A DNA stretch of 64,000 bases, taken from NCBI GenBank assembly GCA_024449915.1, contig JAMZAV010001048.1, forward strand, positions 310,001-374,000. The letters are read 5' to 3'. Of this stretch, positions 56,476-64,000 are shown piece after piece; within the stretch, counting starts at the first letter, position 1; each line of letters begins with the position of its first letter. The position numbers and the translations under genes were made by a program. Source of the DNA: Sweltsa coloradensis (taxonomy: Eukaryota > Arthropoda > Insecta > Plecoptera > Chloroperlidae). The notes beneath the pieces were generated by a model. It ran no database searches. It was not told the DNA's origin and saw only the letters and a list, made by a program, of their open reading frames with translations.

Positions 56476-59439
56476 TATTCAATAGGTTTGTTATTTAAAA
56501 TCGATATTCGTACAGCATTAATTTGCCCGTAAACAGTAATAAAAGAATTCTTAACTATACACTACCAGAAAATTAATATACTGCTCAATGTGCACTTTAT
56601 ATTTTTTCATAGGAAAGTTTGTATTTTGTTGTGTTTAAAAAAAGCTGTCCTCCGATTTTGCACTAATCGAAATGCTTATTTTACGGTGTCGTCATAGTAT
56701 ACAACAGAATAAGATCGTGTTTATGAGTGTACGGTGTACAATCTATGGTTAGATCTTGTTTAGGTGGCGAGTTTGTTGCATTATGGCTCTGTTAATTCAG
56801 TATTGTGCTTTTCCAGGCAATGCGTTGTGATAGATGATTATGAGGAATAATAACTTTATGCATCATGCAGGATTCGAAGTTCGAACCCATGTCCATTAGA
56901 GCTATACGCCTCGGGCTTGCGCCTCTACCACACACACGCACATACGATCCGCCGCGGACGGCTTTTCGACATTTATAATTGTGTTATCCGTCTTCAAAAG
57001 CTGAAGGTTATTGGTTCAATTTCCTACGAGGACAGGGTTTTTTATTAGCTGACGCTCGGTGGTTGGTGTTCAGGTCCGAGCCGCATGAATCCAGGAGACG
57101 TGCACGGATCTGGAGTGTAATACATAACGCATTGGATTCTGTGAGTGCCCTTCATCCTCCACCCCCATCTATCATCTTCTCACCACCTCGAGTGCCCACT
57201 GATATAGCGAAGGGACAAATAAAACAGAAAAGGCCGACCGAAACTAAATCCATTTTTCATCGTATAAATCAGTCGACAACTATTATATGTATGGCTTCAA
57301 ATACAAAGTAATGTGGTTTGTACACTTTAAACACGTCTGTGCTTAAACCACATATGTACATGTTCAAACTATAAAATAATAATGATCTTAACCCTAAACA
57401 CAATCCCCGTATACTTAGTTGGCCCTTCTTGTCTTGACATTGCCATTCTAAAAGTGTCTTACGTTCGTACTTACAATGCATTTCAATTTTCAAGGAATTT
57501 AATTTGTTGAATCACTGATCTTCACACAATTATTTTGGCTGTTATGAAGATTTTCGTATTCGAAATGACATCTGTCCTAATGTGGAGAAATTCGCTCTCC
57601 TGATTTTATTCTAAAAGTTAATTAACTACATAACTAAAAATAACGAAAAACAACCATTTTAAATAATGCAGCATTCTGTATGTGGTCCGGGAGTCGTGTG
57701 TTTTCCGGTCTGTTTGTCAATGTCTAGAGAGTAACTTTGTCTGCCGGACAGGAATGCACAATTTCCGGTACTAAAGCCCGTGCACAGCCATGCCAAGTTT
57801 AGATGGGCGAGTCTCTTTTCTAACCCACGCGGTCGCATCGTTGAAGTTAATTCCAACAATTGGAGATAGAACGGTGAACAATTTTCGTCGTGTTTGTTAT
57901 TTTCCCCCAGTATTTTATACGCGTACGTTTTATGCTGCTGTGGCATCGGTTTATTTTGCTCGAGTGCTGCGTGAATTAATCGTCCTATTATTACGATTCA
58001 GCAATTGAGCATTTAAACACAAATCCACTGTAAAGTATGGAGAACACAGAAAGAGATGCTTTGAATTTCTGTACAAATAGACAAGTAATGAACCATGAAT
58101 AGAACAAATTAAAAAAATATATCCATTGAATTTAGTTAAGGATTTTGTGTTTGGAATTAATTTGTGCGCCGTACAATCTTACGCTCACGTTTCACCACTA
58201 AGTTTAGATTAGTTTTGTTTTAACAATTCAATGTTTTGTTTTGTTGGCAGACATATCCAATTAGCAAAGAAATTAAACCCTCCTCTCTCTCCAAACAGAG
58301 GGGCTGGCGTTTTATCCTCGTTTGGGGAAGGTTCCCGGGAGTGTGTTGTTCGTCCGAGTCATAAGATAACATCACTGACGCACGCACGCACTCATGCACG
58401 GGCGCACGCACTCTCCGTCAGTTCATCTGTAGAGTTCAGAGTTGTTTCGAGAACTAAAGTCGTATTCAGGTGACATTTGCTACGGAACAACTTAATTTGC
58501 GCAGTCTGAAAGTCTAAATATAAAATTTATTATTTTATAAAAATCTGTAAATAATAAATAACAATCTCGGAAGGTGCAGGGAGTTGACACCATAAAAGTT
58601 ATGACGAGTGAAAACAAATCGTCTTATACTCACGTAGATATATATAACGGTTTCTGTATAACTTGAGGCATTTATGTGATCTATTTGTTCGAACAAAATT
58701 ATAAAAGTTATATTATGTTTTTCAGTAAATGTTGGATGTTGGGCATGTTTGTAGCAGTCATGTTAGGTGGATGAATCTACTAGCATTATTATTGTTTAAC
58801 TTTGTACACAATTCGTTAAATAAATGATCATCGGTAGTGTAAAAGTTTACTTTTAATCCTTCAACAAATATTTTATATAACAATTTATTAACTGTAACAG
58901 TGATGTTATTTTACTGACGATAAAAGTTACAATTTAACAATTGCAATATTATTCGTGTTAAGTTGGTGTAATTTCGAGTTTCGTGTTTAAATTAAACAAG
59001 TAAATTGTTCGAATATAAGTTTTAAGATCTAGTTCCACATAAGATAATATACAAAACAAATTATATCTCTTTGAAGCAAAATACGTTTAAATCGTTTTTT
59101 TTATAACGAATCGTCAGATTTGTATCCAGCATTTTATTTCATCCAACGATATTTTCAATACTATCAAAAACCTTCACATCATATCTTCATAACGATATTT
59201 CATGAATTCACAAGAAAAACATTATTACGAGAACGTCTTAAATCTCACACGGTACTCGTAAATGCCATCTTTTGCGCCTATTTAAATATTCTTATTTCTT
59301 TCTGGGGACTAGACCTATACGCCAAAAATGCTGGAATATTAAAATTTACCGCATTTCTTGCAACACCCCATACCTTAGATTTCCCGGTCGTACTCGTAGC
59401 TTTGAACGTGATCCCAAAGTAATTTGGTCGTGGCATTGA
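56476..59439. other. Unassigned DNA
   Basis: A tRNA-like B box lies on the minus strand near 56887 (GGGTTCGAACTTCG). Near 58380-58475 there is a CACG-rich run followed by CCGTCAGTTCATC and then TTCAGGTGACA, which could be an initiator and a splice donor of a short 5' exon; this is weak. The rest shows no gene. Confidence 0.35.
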
Positions 59440-59800
59440 GACGCGCAACATGAGCTCCTCGCTCGTATATTTGAGCGCGCTGTTCGGCTAAGCCAGACTT
59501 AAATGAAAATGCGCGCCATCTGGGTGTAATGGATCGGGTGGGTGGGTGTCGCAGAGGTGGTTTACCTGTTGCGACGGCTGCTCGTCGGTGGCCGAGGTGG
59601 TCGCGTCTCGAAGCAGCGACACCGCGGGCAGCATCGTCGTCGAGATAGGGGCACGAGTCAGCGGCAGTGACGTCACGTCCGGTCTGACGAGGGGCACGCG
59701 GCGACCACTGACGACGGGCGAACACACGCACGTCAGCATCGCAGACGTCGTCACTTGTTCACCGCGCTCATCGTCGGGCGAGATCGTGGACCATCTTCAG
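59440..59800. promoter_or_regulatory. CpG-rich island with a perfect CRE
   Basis: CpG density is extreme for this window (eleven CG in the 60 bases from 59581). It includes TGACGTCA at 59668-59675 and several CGTCGTCG-like runs. Long open frames exist on both strands, expected from high GC; none is recognised. In genomes with germline CpG methylation such islands mark unmethylated promoters. Whether a gene starts here, and on which strand, cannot be decided from the sequence. Confidence 0.45.
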
Positions 59801-60649
59801 AAGAATTCCAACGTCCAAAGGAGAGCGCATTTTATCAAGAATGTCAAACAATCAGTCACGATTTCAATAAACCGCGGATTTATTTACGATGCTGGCAATC
59901 TGTTGTTTGTGTAGAATGAGACGCATTGTTCGCTTTTACTTGATTACGCTTCCTCGTCACGTTTCTTTCATCTGGTCGAAACTTTCTTTTTGTGTAGCAA
60001 TAAAGTATCGTGAAATGAACTTCGCTCGTCGGTAAAAGCTCGAGGGGCCGAAAGATACAAACCAGTGCCTCCCCTTTGCTGCGTAAACTTTGACACCTGT
60101 TGACTGGGATGGCGAGGGAATTACTTTCCTTAGTCTTGGACCTCACAGATTACATTTTATTCTTCTTGAGGCCAATGCACGAATTGCTGTTTACACACTC
60201 GTAGGTAACCGATGCCCTTATGTATTAAAATATTCACAACACTCGTTGTTTGTTCTTTACAGCACATACAGCACTCAACTAAGTACTTTCAATTTCGTAG
60301 ACTGTTTGTAATTTATTGAGTAACTAATGAAATGTATATTCTTTTGAGCCACCAGAGTCCACTATTGTGACAAAAAACTACGTTCAAAAGGTTTTGTTTC
60401 TGATATGCGTTTACACACTGACCCAAACACAAGAGACACAGACCGCCCGTTCACAATAACCAGATCTACTCTTTACTTAGGCGTAGTTCCTTGAGGTATC
60501 ACGCTAGAATAGATCGGCGAACAAAACTAAGGATTAACTTATTACAATTCCGTTTCCTGCAAAAGTTTCGCAATCTTCACGGCGACATCCGATAAAAAAA
60601 AATCTTTCTTTTGCCCACCACTCGCCCATAAAATAATTTTCCCCCGCTG

Positions 60650-60860
60650 TAGTACCCAGCACCTATGCGAAGGCGAGAGTTCTGTGGGCGAGCGCGAAAG
60701 TAGAGTGACGCTGGACGTTACGGCTACGTCACGTAAGGGTGGGAGCGGGCGTCGAGACGTCTGCTCGGCGCGAAGTGGCGAGCCCGACTGATGGCCTGTG
60801 GGTTCGGCCGCTTGAACGGCGTCGCGACGCATGCCCAGACAATAGCCCCACTCCGAGGTG
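60650..60860. promoter_or_regulatory. Second CpG-rich island
   Basis: A second island about 900 bases from the first, with eleven CG in the 60 bases from 60721 and TACGTCACGTA at 60725-60735. The 850 bases between the two have even composition, unlike the flanking DNA. Together they are the best candidate promoter region of the window. Exons could not be assigned. Confidence 0.4.
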
Positions 60861-61274
60861 GTTTTATCATTGTTCAGGTGTAAAACTTGATACAATGAAG
60901 GCCAATAGGACGCTTATTACACTTAATTAGTTGCTATTATTGCGCCTACAAGTCCGTTGAAAACAACGATGTTATTTTATGCAAAATAAGTTCACACTCG
61001 TCAACAAATACCATTTATATAACATCCACATCCAATTATACGTTCAATTGAGTGGCATCAGACTTGCCTTCAAATTTAATTAATTAAAGTAAAACATAAA
61101 GGGAGCAAATAAACACAATGTCATTAGTAGAAATCGCCACAAATATTACTCACACATCAAACGGATATATTTTAGTCCGAATTCATTGTTCTATTTTGCT
61201 GCAGAATAATAATTACAATCCAAATGAACTTTTGAATGCATTAGTGAAATTATAATACAGGGTTTGCTTGGTCG
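60861..61274. other. Unassigned DNA
   Basis: AT-rich from 60900 onward; nothing recognised. Confidence 0.45.
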
Positions 61275-61375
61275 CTTTGATTTACTGTCCCCCACTGAAA
61301 ATCAGTTATATAACTGAGTGGGTAGACTCTAAATACAATTTATTTATTTATTTTATTTTATTTATTTATTTAAAA
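61275..61375 (+). mobile_element. LINE 3' tail with hairpin and (TTTA)n end
   Basis: GTCCCCCACTGAAAATCAG, TATATAACTGAGTGGGTAGACTC, TAAATACAATTTATTTATTTATT. The best-preserved member of the tail family (others at 14430, 38727, 38940 and 11691). The CAGTTATATAACTG hairpin just before the end is the kind of structure a LINE reverse transcriptase recognises. Confidence 0.65.
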
Positions 61376-61574
61376 AATTTCATTGTATACAACATTCAAC
61401 GCATCCCTTGTTGTCTCTATGTTGGTAGCAATGGGTGGATTGCATTTAACATCTTTGAGTGAATAAAAATAATATATATTTATTGCATAACTATTCAGGC
61501 CCCACATTTGTTTCTTAGCTTGGGAAATAACTGTAAAATGTTCAGTCAGAATCTCTGGACATAACTATGCCCAA

Positions 61575-62335
61575 TTTAAAAATTAAAAAACGCTCAAAGT
61601 CCCCCGCGTTGATGATAGCTTTTTTAAAGTTTTAGTCTGCGTGGGATTCTTTACTTTGTCGAGTGCTTTGTGCTATGTTTGGCTTCCCACGCATTGTAAG
61701 GTGATTGTTGTCAAGTTTCTATTGTTACTTGTCAATTTGTTATTATTTACCGTAAAAATTATATTAACAGCTTATTTCTATGGATTCTGGGTAACTTGTC
61801 AACTTTTCTTAAAAGGTACTTTATCACCATAACCTTAATGTCCATGTATAATATGAACGTTGTAGCCCCACCCGTTTGGTCAGAATTGGCCCAAATGGCA
61901 CGAAAATATCGGATACAAATCAAAAAAATTATATTAAAAGCTTTTTCTATGAATTCGGCTAACTTTTCAACTTTTCTTCAAAAGGTAATACATCACCATA
62001 ACCTAATGTCCTGTATAATATGACGTTGTAACCCCACCCGTTTGGTCAGAATCGGCCAATGTCACGAAATATCGCACTAAAAATCGAAAAAAATCGTAAA
62101 AGTACGATATTCTGAGAATATTCTTCGATTGTACCAAAACATACACCTCTAAGTTCAGAGATTTCGAAGGTCCCTCAAATTTTCATCAAGATCGGATATG
62201 CCGTTTGCCTGGTAGAGAGTTAACAAACAGACAGAAAAACAAACAAAAAAAAAAAAAAAACAAAAAACAAAAAAAAAACACCCGAGCTAAATTTTTGGGG
62301 GTCAGTGAAATTGAAGTCTTCGCTTCGCTCATCCA
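61575..62335 (-). mobile_element. Family A element, copy A7 (subfamily 2, many single-base deletions)
   Basis: Tail on the left (AACGCTCAAAGTCCCCCGCG), 5' end on the right (CTTCGCTTCGCTCATCCA). It carries two copies of the subfamily 2 unit (about 61770 and 61930). Relative to A4 and A5 it lacks single bases at many places, especially in short runs (for example GAATCGGCCAATGTC for GAATCGGCCCAAATGTC). The CTAG itself is lost. Confidence 0.65.
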
Positions 62336-62840
62336 ATTAAAATAGTTTTAGTAAATAGGTTAATCCGCAGTTATATCTTCTCGTAGATCCCATGGGATTG
62401 CTTTGTTATGTTCCCGTTGATATTAATCGTGGAAACTTCCACGGAAAGCAGGAAGGCAACCGAGCGTTTTGTGAGATGGAGCATCTGTCTCATTCATTAT
62501 CGACTACACACCACCGGCAGACATAGAAGTAAACTCCCTTATCTCTGACAGAAGAGAGATTGTATAGGAAGCGCAACTTGTCGTTTCAATGCCGTTATCT
62601 TGCCTGTCTGGGCATGACAACTAGCCTGGGAGCCATGTTGGGATCAGGTATAAGAAATAGAGAAGGAAGCGATTTTCCGTTATAGGGGTTTAATCCAGTT
62701 CGTCCTATTGGCGTAATATGGTGGCAGCGGTGGAGTGGGGCTGGGGTGACATGCGGGAGCTTATCAGTATCTTGGCTCGGGGCTCTCTGTCTGCTAAACC
62801 AGCTCGAGATTCGAAGATAGCTTCAACTTATTCTTCCAAT
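62336..62840 (+). mobile_element. Possible LTR-element 5' end (LTR plus tRNA-Leu primer-binding site)
   Basis: TGGTGGCAGCGGTGG at 62719-62733 equals, from memory, the complement of tRNA-Leu 3' ends (CCACCGCTGCCA plus CCA), as used by many Gypsy-type elements. The 300 bases before it have even composition, a GGTATAAGAAATAG possible TATA box near 62646, and no repeats in the window. The LTR borders and a gag frame were not found, so this is either a truncated element or a coincidence. Confidence 0.35.
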
Positions 62841-64000
62841 TAAAATTTTACATGACGTATACCAGCATAAAGAAAGGAATTCTTGTGCATTATTTTCAAT
62901 TTATCCGCTTTGTTTGTAATCTACACCTGCTGATGGGAGTAAATGAGGGTCATTTAAAAAACGTATTATTAGTCATTATATTTCTTTCACACTTGCATTG
63001 TTATTTCAATTTTCTAGTTTCAATCGATGTTTACAGCCGTAGATGAGAACTGGCAATTGGCAAACTAAACACAATGTGTCCAGAAGAATTGTCAGACATT
63101 TCTGCTATACCCACCCTTGATTTACTTTTGTCCCCTAGGTACACAGTTTGCAAAACCATACTTTGGAACTGTATTTAATTAATCGTTAACGTACAAAATA
63201 AACAAAACAAAACGAAAAAATATATACCACTTTCACAATCAACTTTGTCAAAAGTATGAACTATGAAGTGTTTCTATTACATGTATCATCGATTTTCACA
63301 CGTGGATATAGATACAGTGAGCCAACATGTTGCATGCTGCACACGTGTCTGTTTCCTTCGAGATTATTGATGCATTTACATTTCATAGTTCTGTACTTTT
63401 GTTTTGTTAAACGATTTTAGCTCGTTCAGAAGTAATGACAGTAATGTGTACCTGAAGAATAAAATTGTATATAAATAAATTGTATTTGATATGAAGTTCA
63501 ATACTCGCTTGCTGTGATACGTATCTTCGACGAAGCAGCGATGAAAAATCCCCAGCTCAAATACAAACAGATATCTATTTTTCTCTACTGCTAATACCAA
63601 AAGCCCATGATGGACTTAAGACTTATTTCCTGAACGGACCAATGAGCGGCTAGTTTATTTCTCAATTCTTAACCGTCAAGCTTTACTCATTTATAAAAAT
63701 GTGTTGGATGGGAAGGCAATCGTCGGGACGTACAATCAACGACAAAACAAGTTGACACTAGTAACAGTTTGTAATGTTTTATGCTTGGTGGGTTGTTATA
63801 CAGAACGCATAAGAAAGTAGTCAACTTCCTACTCTTCATAGTAAAATTAACAGATTATTGTTGATATGAATCTATATTTTGTTACCACAAAATATCGATC
63901 AGGAATAGATAAGCCATATTTTATTATCTTATAACAGCATTATCAGAATATATTTTATGCTGTGATGAAGATTAGATATTACACAATGGAAAATGAATAC
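62841..64000. other. Unassigned AT-rich DNA
   Basis: No gene, RNA gene or element recognised to the right edge. Confidence 0.5.

Noticed and set aside
59375..59914. Overlapping 118-, 88- and 122-codon frames on both strands
   Set aside because: High GC makes stops rare in all frames here. None has a known domain, and the plus-strand one would need a GTG start. Kept only as a CpG island.

Overview
The window is eukaryotic, AT-rich, non-coding DNA made largely of layered transposable elements. The mix of elements (CR1- and RTE-like LINEs, tRNA-derived SINE fragments, Helentron/HINE-like elements ending in CTAG, TTAA-, TA- and TAA-flanked MITEs, a hAT-like MITE) suggests a large arthropod genome, most probably an insect. 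I cannot name the species. No intact host gene was recognised. A few short open stretches behind plausible splice acceptors, and two CpG-rich islands near the right end, are the only hints of host genes.

Layout. 1-2810 (minus): an uninterrupted LINE ORF2 (endonuclease plus reverse transcriptase) running off the left edge, with the tail of its ORF1. 3018-4024: two inverted copies of a Helentron-like 3' tail enclosing the end of an RTE-like LINE. 4330-5130: a relic of family B with a family A element (4446-5069) nested in it. 5131-14430: mostly unassigned DNA with one family A copy (11967-12768). 14430-28660: mostly featureless, with LINE tails, SINE fragments and a small CRE-rich patch. 28665-29003: a PIF/Harbinger-like MITE. 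30374-31594: a TAGGGCTGG-ended element with a family A copy nested in it. 32723-33002: a 22-bp minisatellite. 33681-34203: a 523-bp palindrome at TA. 34409-35300: an array of about 295-bp units. 36347-37655: two direct family B copies. 38140-38393: the best candidate host exon. 43734-44538, 46887-47335, 54073-54680 and 61575-62335: further family A copies. 50979-51347: a hAT-like MITE. 51904-52690: a family B relic interrupted by a 635-bp palindrome with TTAA on both sides. 55608-56475: an inverted duplication. 59440-60860: CpG islands. About 62719: an LTR-element primer-binding-site-like sequence.

Two things stand out. First, an 18-mer (TACCCGGCACCTCCACCA) occurs five times exactly and three times nearly so, on both strands. 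It equals what I recall as the 3' end of tRNA-Ala including the post-transcriptional CCA, that is, an 18-nt 3' tRNA fragment or the complement of a tRNA-Ala primer-binding site; no LTRs are evident beside it. Second, two families of non-autonomous elements (A and B) share one 3' tail (hairpin, then GCGTTTTCCTAG) but differ in subterminal inverted repeats and body. This modular design fits Helentron/HINE elements, and nesting gives their relative ages. Statements about tRNA sequences and element families come from memory and were not searched.
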